NCBI GenBank assembly: GCA_038380795.1 | Contig: CM076260.1 | Coordinates: forward strand, 77,599,843-77,663,842 | DNA: 64,000 nt | Direction of reading: 5' to 3' | Origin: Pyrocephalus nanus | Taxonomy: Eukaryota > Chordata > Aves > Passeriformes > Tyrannidae | Shown here: in pieces, positions 23,027-35,309 of the stretch | Layout of the letters: each line of letters starts with the position of its first letter | Position numbering within the stretch: position 1 is the stretch's first letter | The notes under the pieces: generated by a model | Database searches by the model: none | What the model was told of the DNA's origin: nothing | The model's input: only the letters and a program-made list of their open reading frames with translations | Position numbers and translations under genes: made by a program

Positions 23027-24338
23027 GGGGTATGTACCGATCAGCTTCCACACATCACAGAGCTGCAGCACATTTTCATTTCCTCTTCTTCCTGACCATA
23101 CCGCACTTCCGCAAATGTGCCAACACTGATGTCTTTGGGCAACACATCACCCTTTATGACAACAAACTGTCTATTCTGTCTAGTCTTTTCTAAAGGGAAA
23201 ATTTTGCAGCTGTAAAATCCTGGTATGCATGGCATCTTATAGAATAAAGTGAATGGACAAGCAATGATTAATGACATTTAGTGTAGACTGTGTAATGTCT
23301 GTGCTCTTTGTAAATGAAGAAACCTAATTTATTCTTATTAAAAGAAGAATGAATAACAGACCCTTTATAGTCAACTGCTCTTACCCCATCACTAGGAAAA
23401 GGACATCCAAACTCTCTGGAAAACAGGAACTTATGGGTAGGAGTTTTGGTAAAGGAAGGTTGGGTTATATTCAGCTTACCTTTGCTGCACCTGCTTGAAC
23501 ATTCTTTCTGCAGCAAAATTTCTGTGAGTGGTGAACTGTGATGATAGTACTTTTCCTCAACAGTTGCAAGTGAATTCCTCCATCCCATTTTGTAGGTGAA
23601 TCACTTGTTGGTTTACAATGGCTAAAATGTTTATCATTATTTACACCTCTGCTCAGTGTCACACACCAAAGTTTCCTAATAGACACACGAATAAGCAGTA
23701 GTGTTTTGTCCATTTTACAATATAAGATACTACCTACATAAACTAGGGCTTCTTCTGACATTCATTTCCTTAGTACCTTTTTTGTTTGTCTTTGTGGTGG
23801 TTTCACTCCAGTTTTATTTGATTTATATTTATTTTCTCCTTTTTCAAGAAAAAATAAGGCACATTACAGTGTACTCTTCTTCTCTTTGGACAGTGTTGGA
23901 TCAGAAGGATTATTTTTCCTATCTGGATTAAGCAAGTGATGTTTCTGCTCTGTTCTGTTGTGTGTTTAACTCAACTTTGCTCATTATTTATATGAAACGT
24001 TGTTAGCCACATTCTTTGTGTTTGCTTAAGACAAAACAGTATGTATGGATAGAAAAATTCATAATGTTGCAACTTAAACTCTATCATACCTTTATAAAGA
24101 AGATGTAAAAAAACAATCACAGAAAACTGTTAGGCTCCAAGCTCACAGCAACGTCTTTCCAGCTAGGGCTAAGTTTCTCTCAGGAGGTCACCAAATTAAA
24201 CACTGATAGACAAACTCCAAGTATAAATCTCTGCTATAGTCACTAAGACCCTAAACACATACCTCCCCATTCTGTTGTAAACTTGGCTGTATAACCATCA
24301 CCAAACAGTTTAATCTACCCTTCTTTGCTTAAAAAGAT
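23027..24338. other. Unique non-coding sequence
   Basis: Minus-strand frames at 23041-23277, 23268-23588 and 23471-23761 (78 to 106 codons) overlap one another in different frames, lack splice-consistent edges and have no motif I recognise. Confidence 0.45.
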
Positions 24339-24370
24339 ACTTCTAGACACAAGATGTTGTGTCTAGAAGT
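24339..24370. repeat. Perfect inverted repeat, 14-bp arms and 4-base loop
   Basis: ACTTCTAGACACAA at 24339-24352 and TTGTGTCTAGAAGT at 24357-24370 are exact reverse complements separated by GATG. The flanking bases 24338 and 24371 do not pair, so the repeat is sharply bounded. No U-run typical of an RNA polymerase III terminator follows. It is shorter than a usual pre-microRNA. Confidence 0.9.
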
Positions 24371-27300
24371 TGTTCAGAGGCTATGGTCATAGTTGCCATA
24401 TAAACATGTAAAAAAAGAAGGATTGCTATCTGAAAACATTTTCAATCCAGAAGCTGGAGAAATATGTTGATTTTATCCCCTGAAGGGGTGTGAATTTACT
24501 GAACTTCCTAATTCTAATATTCAGATATTAAATTCCTTTAGAAAAGAATTTTTATTAAGTCATCTACATGGTGGTATGATGCCTTGGAGATCTAGCATCT
24601 CATTCTTGGATTTTGCTGTAAGTTTTTTTTAAAATTATGAAAGTTCTCTCTATATCAGAGTAAGAATGAGAATATTTACTCTTACTGCTCAGGAACTATT
24701 GGGATGATTACAGATTAGTCCACTGGATCCCTTTTTTTGTTTCCCACTTTAGTTCCTAATGGGCTTCAGTTCTAAAAAATGTGTTTGTCTAGTTAAACTC
24801 ACCATCTGCATGGGGTGAGGGAATATGCTATCAAAAGTCTATAGCTTCTAGATAGGTCAACTGTGTTTCAAGACTTTTTTTAAAATAGACCTTGCCTTTA
24901 GAAGACTTGTTGCTTAGTTTTATCCAGCTCAGCTGCTGTTGAAGTTAAGTAAAACAAAGACTCTTTTTATCAGTAGACTGGCCTATGAATTAGGAATACA
25001 TACCTACAGAGGAAAAAGGATACATCATTTATATTTATTGTCTGAATTGCGTATTGCAGGTCTAGAAGACCAACCTCCCTCATCAAAAAAACAGAATTGA
25101 CAGAAAGGATCTCCTCCAGGGCTGCCTGGGGCCTTTGATTCACTTCAACTGTGGAGGAAATATTTATGCTAGGTATTTGCTGACCTGTATTGCCTCTTGC
25201 CTTTGCCACAGGGACACCAAGGATGAAACTACATCTATGTGACATTTCTCAGTCCATTCATAGAGCAGCTCCTCTTTGTGCTGTGGTTTGGAGGAGGTTA
25301 AAAACTTGCAGGAGATTAAAAAAAAAAGCCAGACTTCAGCCCCAGATTATATAATTGGTTAATAAATAAGAATATAAAAAAGAGAACAAGCAGTCATAAA
25401 CAAACATATGGGGCTTGTTTCAGAGTCTGTATTTCTTGTTTCTATTGCTAGGATCAATGTAGCTCAAGGAAATTCACATTTGTTTTCTCTGTACATGAGT
25501 GGGTTTTGACACTTCATCTTGCAAATGTGCACATAACAGCACTTTTATTTAGTGTTAATGTCAAAACCTAGAGCCTTGCAGCATCTGTGGAATGCCCCTA
25601 GAGTGCTTAGAAATAAGGTTTAAAGGAAAAATCATTCAAATTTCTTCTATTTCTTTCAACTGGAGCAAGGAACAATCAGACTTGTATGAATCAGATTTAT
25701 ATAGTTCCAAGCAGAGGGAATAGCCTGCTTTCAACAAGCACTCCACTAACATAAGGTGTAAGAAGCAACATATTTATCAAAACTATGTTGAAATTTTGCT
25801 TTTAAAAAAGAGCACAAAGAGTTCCTGCTTGCATGTTTTAAGTCGTATTAGTATTGTCAGCCACTACAGAGCCCATTTATAACATCTGCCAAAATCAGAA
25901 GAGACATTTTCTAGTGCATGCAGCTTCTTTAACAGGTACAGAACATAGCCAGCCTTCTTTTCATTAATAGATGCAGCTGAGGGGCTTCCCCTAAAAATAA
26001 AGTAATATGCTAAACTAATTTTTTCATGGAGAATTTCCTTCTCATCTGTTCACTTTTCAAATGTAAAACATAAATAGGGCAATTCTAATTTATTAATTAA
26101 TAATTTTTCACCTTCAAGGTATCCAAATGTTTAGAACAATTTAGAACAATCCTTAAGTGCTGCCTCACACTTTTTTTTAACCTTATTACTGAAAACAATA
26201 CTTTAATCCCACAAATGCTTTTTTAAATAGCAGAAGCCAGACAACATTCGGGAAATTAGTTTCTGAATGCCTTCCAACTTTTTTTCCAGCTGGAAACACT
26301 GTATAAAATGAACAACAACTGCAAACATTATTTTATTCATACAAAAAAACTGAACTAGAATCATAGCAAGGAGCATCTGTTAAGCTCAGCTTTTAAGAAA
26401 ATGCTTGCTGGCTTCTGTGGACTCAGATCCCCTCAGTTTCTTTTAAACTATCCTGTTCTAGGGTTGTAAACAGTTTCCTTTAGACATCTGTCCAAACTGC
26501 AGTTAGGATTAGATAATTGCTTAATGCCATGGGGTTTATGTCATTATTGCAGTGAAGACCATGGGAGAAGTTCTGGCTGAATTCCCTTCAGGGATCTGGA
26601 GCGAGTGCAGACAGGAGAGGCAGCTGTACTGTCCTTTGGAAAGATGATCCTTTCTCCTCCATCTGTTCCACTTCCAGCCAGCTCCACTTGGCCAGGTCCT
26701 TATCCATACTGGGCAGGGAGCACAGATGTAATAGGGAGCACCTGTGAATTTTCTCCAAATTAGCTGAAACTAGGTGCCCAGATTTCCCAGCACAGGACAT
26801 ATTTTCCCAAATACTTTTGAGTCGATCATATTTTTTTCCCTAGCTTTTCTTTTAGCTGAAAATTGTGGCATCTTCAGATGAAGCTCTGAATATTTCAGCA
26901 GACTCAGAATTTTATTCTTCCTTTTTTGGATCAATACTCATCCCCTTCTTTAATACTAGAAATTATCTTGTACTGGAGATACCCAAGACAGACATTGATA
27001 TATGCACTAAGCAGTGAGTGCCTGTTGTGAGAATCCATGAATTTGTGCAATTCTCTCCTTACATGTCATAACACTTTATTTATTAATATAAATCTTCCTA
27101 GGTAAAGTGCAGCCTCAGCGATAACTAGTTGTGAACTGAGCTGACTGAAGCAGCTAGAAACCAGTCAGGGCTCTTTTCAACCTTTGGAGCTGCTGCAAGT
27201 GAAAAACCTGCTCAGATTGTCATAGGGTCACATTCCGGCAGCTCTGAGGGACAGTATGAAGAAGCTTCAGGGCTGTTTAGAAATAAAAGAATCTTTGTGC

Positions 27301-28328
27301 CTTTGGGAAAATTTCTTGAGTCACGTAAAGTGGAATGGAGGAAGGAGAAACAAGACCAATTTGTAAAGCTCCATTAAGAATTTTATCTCATGGACATTGA
27401 CAGTTTTATAGCCTGTTGGACAACCAGAAAATAGATTTCTCTCAAAATCAATAAGCCTCGTAGATGGTTCAAGAAGGATAGGATAGTAATCAAAAAACTG
27501 AAATAGACGACTATTTAAGCTCTCAGATACATGGGAACAAGCTGTTAAAAATCAAATAGTCTCAGCTGAGTTTTCTATATTACACTACTTTATGAATCTA
27601 TCCTGTTTAATTTTCATAAGATGAAACACTGACCATTTCTGAAAGGGAAACGTGAGACTAAAATAAAGTTTTCTGTAATGCAATATTTCAGGGAAGTGTT
27701 CTAATTAGGTGAGTGTATAGGCAATTATTAAAGTCCTGAGTAACCTGAGTACCAAAGTGGTTTCCTGGAGGATTTCCTTAACTTTTCCAAAAGTTAATTT
27801 GCCACGTTCTTTTTGTATTATCAGATTTTAAGTCCAATTCATTAAAAAGGAAGACTTGGGAATATATATAGTTTCAGAAAGGTGTTTTTCAAGCAGTGAG
27901 CCATAACCCTTCCTGAGGATCACAAAGGCTTTAAGATTGACTGAAAAGGCTTAGGAAAAGCTTAAGAAATACTTTCTTCTAAGACAGCTCAGGCCTTCTG
28001 TGGGAGCAATACAGACAACCAAAAAGGGATGAGTCAAATTATTGTAAAATTAGAGAAACACTTCTATAGATTATGCCATATTTTAAGATTTTAGGCTGAA
28101 AATGGAAACTGAAACAAACACCAAAAAACAGTAAATAGATTGTGATGCAGGGGCTGCATGATTAAATTGAAGAAGTAAGTTATGAGGGGAAATAGATCAC
28201 GGCATCCTTCTGATCCAGAAGTCTCACAGTTAAGGGCTGTACACACTGTTCCAGCAGCCCGTTTCTGTCCTCAGTGGGATGGGATAACTGAGGATGAGAT
28301 CAGCTAAGGATTTATTCTGATATACAAG
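24371..28328. other. Unique non-coding sequence
   Basis: No gene supported. Frames at 24970-25245 (minus, 91 codons) and 26588-26800 (minus, 70 codons) have no recognisable domain. The stretch 26570-26800 is somewhat GC-richer than its flanks. No dispersed repeat was identified. Confidence 0.5.
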
Positions 28329-28918
28329 TGTTCTGGTTTTGGCTGGGGTAGAGTTAATTTTTTTCCCAGTATCTGCTATGGGGCTATGTTTTGAATTTTT
28401 GCTGAACACAGGATTGACAATAGAGATGTTTTTGTTATTGCTGAGCAGGGCTTACACTAAGCTAAGGCCTTTTGTGCTTTTCATACTGCCACACTAGTGA
28501 GCAGACTGGGGGTGTATGAGAGACTGCAAGGAGACACAGCCAGGACAGGTGACTCCAACTGACCAGAGGGATATTTCAGCCCATATGACATCATGCCCAG
28601 TATGTAACGCTGGGGAGAAAAAGGAGGAAGCAAGGGAACATTTGGAGTTATGGTGTTTGTCTTCCCAAGTAACTGTTATGCATGATGGGGCTTTGCTGAA
28701 CCTGCCTGCCCGTGGGAAGCAGTGAATTATTTCCTTGTTTTGCTTTGCTTGTGTGCACAGCGTTTCCTTTCCCTGTAAACTGTCTTTATCTCAACCCATG
28801 AGTTTCCTGCCTTTTAACTATCTCATTCTCTCCCAGATGATGCTGGGGGGGGTGGGGGGGTGGTGGTGAGCAAGCAGCTGTGTGGAGCTTGGTTGCTGGC
28901 TGGGGTTAAACCATGATA
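28329..28918 (+). mobile_element. Solo LTR of an avian endogenous retrovirus
   Basis: The 590-bp block starts TGTTCTGGTTTTGGCTGGGG and ends GGCTGGGGTTAAACCATGATA. This layout matches a common avian ERV LTR that I recognise by its internal phrases: TTTTTGTTATTGCTGAGCAG, CATATGACATCATGCCCAG, GTTTGTCTTCCCAAGTAAC, AACTGTCTTTATCTCAACCC. The 3' end shows the expected final CA changed to TA. Flanking bases ACAAG (28324-28328) and ATAAG (28919-28923) match at four of five positions, consistent with an aged 5-bp target-site duplication. No gag, pol or env sequence flanks it, so it is a solo LTR left by recombination. The expected TATA-like and polyadenylation words appear eroded (CAGTATGTAACG; CCTGTAAACTG). 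The 69-codon frame inside it (28516-28725) is incidental. Family name not assigned. Confidence 0.88.
28845..28860 (+). repeat. G run inside the LTR 3' region
   Basis: Eight Gs, one T, then seven Gs, followed by TGGTGGTGAG. It lies where this LTR type normally has a shorter G-rich stretch, so it looks like a local slippage expansion. It has G-quadruplex potential. Confidence 0.7.
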
Positions 28919-31900
28919 ATAAGTGCTTTTAAAGGTTGGTGGTTACTTGAGGAATGAACCATTTGTTCAGTGTCATTGATGTCAGGAAAAACTGAAGCAG
29001 TGGCACATTTAGATGGAAATGCCTATAGGAAAACTTAAAGAGTAAGCAGGTAGACACTCTAAAGAAGTGGATAAAGCCCTTAAGTAACAGACAAGGAGAA
29101 CTAGATAGGGGAAAAAAAAACACCAAACTCTGCAAGTTTTAGGTTTCCTTTTCCATATCTAAAGTTCTTTGCTGTATCTTCAGAACTGGAGAAATGTAAA
29201 TCAAAACAGGTTAAAAATACAGTCATTAATTTTGTTCAGTATGAAAAACCTGCTTAAGGGAAGACAGGGCACGTCCTAAACTTGCAAATGAGGTTGACAA
29301 AGGAGATAAGTTTCCATTGTCCTCTAGTGGCCAGCAGTCATGCGCAGCATCATTTCTCGTATTTCCAATGATCCTACAAAAAGAACTGGAAAGCTTCTGT
29401 GCTTGCATTAATGTAGGGGGAAATATCTGAAATCTGCCCGCTTCTTAAGGACAATTTGTTTTAAAGAAAATGCCATGCACATAAAGGCTTTAGGTATTAA
29501 ATAAATGATTGACCATTGAAAGTCTTGAGGTTTCACTGATCAGGTGCAGTATTCCCTGCTATGTTCCACACTTCTCTGTCAAGCACTGGCCTTCACTGTT
29601 ATTAGGCCCTGATGGTGGTAGCATTCCATGGCATGATGCTATTTGCTATGATGATCCCCGGGACAGGAAAACCTGATGAGCAGCACTAAGCAGCTTGCAG
29701 GTCTCCACTCTTTCTGAGCACTGGTGCATTCAAGGTTCACAGCATCAGGTGGAGCTGCAAGGGGCAATACTGCTCTGCCAGCCCTTGCTGTCCCTTCCTC
29801 TCCCTTGCTGTGGCCAAATACCAGTGGATCTGTGACCCAGTCCAACCACAGTTCCACCTCGCAGGTAGATACATGGAGTTTATCTACAACAACTGAAATC
29901 CTAATACTGACATAAGGTATAGGCTGGAAGACATAGCTGGGAGTGAGGAGAAAGGTTGTCAGCAGCTTGTTCTTTGACTAAAGCAACCAAGCCATCTCAG
30001 CTGCAGACTTAGATGTACACAAGTGGAGGAGCTTGTTCTGTAGCTGCACAACTGAGGGCAGGCTGCTTGGAACATGCTGGGTGACAGCCAGGTTTCTCAC
30101 CTCTGCAGGACATTTCCTCATGCAGGGACAAGTTCCTGGAACCTCAGCATGCAGCCTATTCTCCACATTCTAGGCCCCTGTTTATATGGTGCATATCAAT
30201 CACAACACCAGTATACCTTTGTTTTTCAGACTAGCTTAGCCCAGTACAGCCAGTTACTGGTTAAGATAAATGGACAAGTTCGTCAAATTCCCTCTGTACA
30301 GTAATTCTAAAAGAGGAAGGAGGGAGGTTGGGAGAGAGAAAGAGAGAAAAAAAAAAGCTGAAATTCTCAGGTTTTCTCATAAATCTGGTAGATCAATCTG
30401 AAGAAAAAAAAGAATTTGCTTCACATCTCTGGAAATTGCAATGAGACTTAAACAAATTCTTCTTAAACACCACAGGATGCCAATCAGCATTTGGCATGAT
30501 CTCAGAGCCACTTCTATGTTGTTCTGCTGTAGATTTGTTTTAGCTTTGACTGAAAAGGCTTGTTCTTTCAAGTGCCTTATGTTCCACCTTCCCTCTTCAG
30601 GGTTCAGAAAATCAGTGTTATGCAGCCACATCTGAAAACTTCCACATCAGGTCATGGCCATGTATGATAATGAACGAGACTGTAATCCTTACCTTTGTGA
30701 GTTGAAGTTTGACTCAGCACTGTATACATAGGTTATAGTGTTCTAATTCAAGAGAGAGGTTGTAAAGTTTTGAGTGGGCCACTGAAACTTGAAAACATTA
30801 ACTTTCCAGACAGACATTCACACACAGAGAATTGAGATGAAATTGCAACTAAGAATGTAACTTAAACCCCAGGATAACAAGTGTAAAAAAAGTTCTAAGC
30901 CCAAGATACAGGTAATAGCAGTTAGATCTTCCAGAAACTTTTGCTGTGCTAAAAAATGATGAAGTGCTAGAAAAACTAAAAAAGAAAATGGTAGTAGACT
31001 TAACAAGCAACTAACTGATTCTATAAATACTGCATTAATTTAATCATTAATAGTATACATTAGCATGATTTCAGGCAATATTTGGATGTAATATTTTTGA
31101 AGATGCCTTTTTTTTTTTCCTATTCTGATGTTTGCAATGCTTGCAGTACTGAACCATAATAAAAGGTTAAATCTAATCATCCAGGTTTATATTTTTGGGT
31201 GATTATATGAGGAAGATCAATGGCATAGAGATGAGTGTGTTATCTAGAGCTTCCTTTTTTCTTCATTGTATTGTGGGGTTTTAAGGGTTAATCACCAGGT
31301 CACCCCTCTGGAGCCCCTGGGCAGTCCTAGGACTAGTTTATTCTTGGAAGCAGAGGCTGCAAGAGACTGGCCCAGGAGCAAGTGATGCTGAAACACAAAG
31401 CTACACTGTTAGATTAAATATATAATAGGATGTTGTCTCAAGTTTGATGTCAAAAGCAGTAAAACGTGGTATAAAATAAGCAGATATAAGGCAGATCTCA
31501 TTGAAAAAAAAATCAAGAAATATTAAATGAATGCACAGGAATGTTCAAAAATAAAGGATATCAGTTTGACTGTCTTCTCTTTTCCTTGAACGACCCTGTT
31601 TTTTCTATGGAAACAGTTTTCAGATGCACATTCTGAACCCTTTTCCTGCCTCCAGCCTTTCAGTTCTCATTTTCTGTAGGACAACTAGGACATAACCTCA
31701 CAGATAACTTCCTGACATTTTATTGTACTGACACTTGTCCTTCTTTTCTGTTTGCTCAATCCCCTTTCCACTGTTCAAGTTTGCATCTAATGTCACACTA
31801 AATCATGACTGTCCATCCTTCTAGGCAGCGGCTGCATCTCTGTTTGTTGTTGTGTGGCCACTTGTTGAGGTTTAACTGGTACAGAACTCACTCTACAGGC

Positions 31901-33308
31901 AGAATGGGTGATGTTTGAGTAAAATCAGATTACCTTTAGTTTGTAGTTTCAGAGAAGTTTTCAAGGAAAGGTTTGAACATAAAGCAATTCACCTGGGTTT
32001 TTTTCTTCAGTTTTAACTAGCTTGCAACTCAAGTTACATTAAGGGTCAAGTTCTGTGATATCCTTTTATTTATTCTAAGCAAACATATTGAGAGGCATTT
32101 TCCTCCTTTGGATGAATGTCTTTGCTTTACCAGTTCCTGTTTATTATCTGACATTTCATTTCCTTGTAAATCTGAAGTTTACAGTTCATACTATTAGTTC
32201 AGGACTGGTTATAATACTTGAACAACATAGTGAGGATATCTGAAAGCCAAAATGCACTGACAGTAGATCCCCTTAGCAAATCATTGATACACTATGAAAG
32301 CCCATTTCAAAGCAGATCTTTTTGTATAAAATAATCTTTTTTTTACTTAGCTTTTCTTCTTTTTTTACTGGGATAGCTCTAAGAATAAAGCCTTTATTTT
32401 TCAGAGCAACCCTCTGTTTGCTATTTTTAAAAAATTGTAAATTGATTTATAGAAAACAATAATGATAATATGGATAGTGCAATATGTTCCATTCATGTTA
32501 TGTTAACATATCAGTCTTTTATTTTTAACGTATCTCAGAGGTTTTCAAAGCATCAAGTGCTTTGGATGAGCACAGGTATGTACTTTTTTAAAAAAAATCA
32601 GAGGCTTCTGAGACCCTTCCATGGATAGTGTCGGAATTTAACCAGTTTTCGATGTTGTACCTGTTGAGCACCATTACTCTGACAGCTGATAAAAAAAAGT
32701 TGAGTAAGGTCTTAATAGTTTGAAGAGAGGAGAGGTAGTGAGGCTGAATAGCTGCCTGAGCCAGAAAGAAAAACTGCCGGGAAGGAATGATTCTGTCAAA
32801 ATTCTGTTGAAATATTCAGTGAAACTTCATGTTGTAGCTGTATTTATCATTTATTAAGTTAGCAACAGAAAAAAAAATCAGAAAGGACTGAAATATAGCA
32901 GTATGTTTTGTAGTTTAAAAGGGAAAAAAAAAAATCACAATTTCACAGCAAAATAAGCAAAACAGATTCTAATAGCCAAATTAAATTATCAAAATTGGTG
33001 GTTTATAAGTCTAGCAGATACATATTTTTGCACAATTTTTGCATAGATTTTTAAGGTAGGAGATGAACTCTTTCAGTTTAGGAAAATATTTTAGAACTCT
33101 TTTAATTTTCAGGTTGTTGCATGTTCTTAATTATAACCCCTTTATATTATTCCTTCTGTAGTAGATTCAGTGATAAAAAAATAGCACTTGGGTGCAACTT
33201 TTGCTATTATGTGCCCTACTTACATGTGTCTATTGAAGTATTATAAAGAACAGACATAGAAGGCCACTGCACAATGCAGCACACATTGGTTATTATTTCT
33301 GAATCCAT
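28919..33308. other. Unique non-coding sequence after the LTR
   Basis: No gene supported. Frames at 29639-29915 (both strands), 30074-30304 and 30377-30635 (both strands) are open on opposite strands over the same bases and carry no known domain. The stretch 29560-30180 is GC-richer than average. The stretch 31270-31390 is also GC-richer and may be an old, unassigned repeat. Confidence 0.45.
29321..29334 (+). promoter_or_regulatory. Weak CTCF-like motif
   Basis: CCTCTAGTGGCCAG matches 11 of 14 positions of the CTCF core written as CCASYAGRKGGCRS. The mismatches are at positions 3, 8 and 11. Chance matches of this quality are expected in 64 kb. Confidence 0.15.
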
Positions 33309-33671
33309 GTGGGCACAATGAGAAGAATTACGAATATCTTCATTACTCCACCATTCTTAATGCAGCTTCTTAGCGTGCTATGCCATTATACTTCCTCTAA
33401 CAGAGATAATTTTCAAGCAGTAATTCATGTAACAAGTTCTCAGCTGACAGGGTCTCTGAGCCCTGAGATTTCTGGCAGGAAAGCTGGTGAAATTATGTAT
33501 GGTGCCAAGCAATCCAGAACATATCTAAGACAACATATAAGAAGGATATTGAGTTCTTGGAAACTTGCTTTTATTTACTCTTCCTGTTGTCTTTCTCTGC
33601 TGTCATGCTTTCTGTCATTTAATGTATGTAATGATAGGACTAGCTTGTCTGTTCTGAATCAGACCATTTAA
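33309..33671 (+). other. 120-codon open frame, function not recognised
   Basis: One of the two longest open frames in the window. Its translation begins MGTMRRITN and is mixed in composition, with a hydrophobic serine/leucine/cysteine-rich patch near residues 85-105. I recognise no family or motif. There is no clear promoter, Kozak match or splice context. Given the window size this is most likely chance; the bases may instead be a conserved non-coding element. Confidence 0.1.
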
Positions 33672-35290
33672 TTATTTTTCTCTATGAAGTTCCCAGCCTC
33701 TGTAAAACTGCAGACTAGGGAGAAATGTTTAGCCAATAGTTATAGTTTATGACTTTGAAAAAGGTGGCATTTGAACAAAAAGGGAGTTTGTGATAAGTCT
33801 AGGCAAGTGATATGGAGCTTAATTTTTAGGTAATACTACATTTGGGCTTAACAAATTTCAGTATTTGCTTGTACCAAGTATATGACATCTTCCAAGCTGG
33901 GCAGTTCTGCCCCAGCTTCTCTTTTTTGTTTTGCACACAGTTTCAGGCAAACAGAAGGAGACCATAGGCTGTTCAGCACACAGTATTGCTGTGAACAATG
34001 CCTCCTTTTATTAAAATTGCCTTTTGTTTGAGGTAGAAACAAAAAGAGAAATAAAGCCACCTGCAAGGTAATTATAACCTGAAAGATAATCGTGCTGGAT
34101 TGGGATCCCGGGGTGTTAAATGACTGTCACAAGGCTGGAAGTAAGTGTACTAGGGTTGTATGGCAGAATTACTGCAAAAGGAGCCTTAGGAATCCCCTTG
34201 ACATTTCCTGGGAATTCATAGGGATGTGCACTGCTATCATGCTTGTATTCTCCTGCTACATGAAGTACCAGCACCATCAGCCCTCTGTTTCCTTGCAGGC
34301 AGAGGATGAGCCCAGGGTACTCTGGGAACGCAGAGTTGGCAGATGGGACAGCAGTGCTTTTTCATTGGGCTGGATAAAGAATTCAGGTCCACATGCTTTC
34401 TGTGTGCTCTAGGAGGTCCAGCAATTACAGAGTGACTCAGAGTTTCTGAATCAGGAGTTTGGGTTTATGCTTTTACATTTAAGTGCATAGGATATGATAC
34501 ATTTTTGGAAATAATGTCACAGGGCTTTACTTCCTCAGGAAACAGGAGCACAGGAGCAGGTCTGCTGGTTCATGTATGGTACTTACATAAGTGGAGCTTC
34601 ACATTTCTGTTTTCCTTAAATGACTCCCATGAATTCATAGGACTGGCTTACATTAAACGGTAGGTAATAATTAAAAAAGAGAGTCAACTTGAAGAAATAG
34701 GAATGAGATAAATTAATTAAATTGGAAAAGCAGCAGGAAATAACGTGCCTTGGGAAAATGACTGAAATGATCTATGGAGAGTGACATCGTTGAAGAGCTG
34801 TTGTAATTATGTAAAGTAGTCAGCAAATCCAGGGATCTGTCACATGCTATATCAAACTGGTTAATTTGCTCTGTCATTTTTAACAACATGTTCTTCATCC
34901 TACACTGTCCATACAGGCTTGCAATAATGCATGTTTCCTTCATTTGGAAAAGATGTTTTCCTTTCCATTTATATCAACCATTATAATCCACCTCCTTCAT
35001 TGTCAAAACAGTGTTGATAATTTAGAAATAATTAATAGCTTGTACAAGAAACATTCATCCTACATTTTCTGAAAAGATGAGATTCCAGTTAAAGATTTTC
35101 ATTCTCTTTTTGATTAGCACTGGCTGCCTCAGCAAGGGTTTGTGAAATCATTTCAGTACGATCAATACACAACTTTCAGCCAAATGTCAGACAGAGATAT
35201 TTTAATACTATTACTGTTTGTCAGAAATCAGTATTCTGAGCAATGGTTTCTTTCAGGCTTTTTGATTCTTGGCATCCTTGAGCCCCATTG
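33672..35290. other. Unique non-coding sequence
   Basis: The frame at 34092-34412 (plus, 106 codons) overlies a GC-richer patch with an acceptor-like TTTCCTTGCAG ending at 34300, but no donor of matching quality follows. The 72- and 76-codon minus-strand frames at 33848-34066 and 34713-34943 look incidental. Confidence 0.45.
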
Positions 35291-35309
35291 GTTATTTATT
35301 TATTTATTT
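35291..35309. repeat. (TTTA)n microsatellite, short
   Basis: About four and a half TTTA/TTAT units. A simple repeat with no further feature. Confidence 0.75.

Noticed and set aside
24339..24370. Hairpin read as a microRNA precursor or factor-independent terminator
   Set aside because: The total length of 32 bases is too short for a usual precursor, and no T run follows. The bird setting also makes a bacterial terminator irrelevant.
28516..28725. 69-codon frame inside the LTR
   Set aside because: It lies in the LTR regulatory region, which carries no retroviral gene, and shows no known motif.
34092..34412. 106-codon frame with an acceptor-like TTTCCTTGCAG at 34300
   Set aside because: No donor of good quality follows, and the translation resembles no family. 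Kept only as part of unique sequence.
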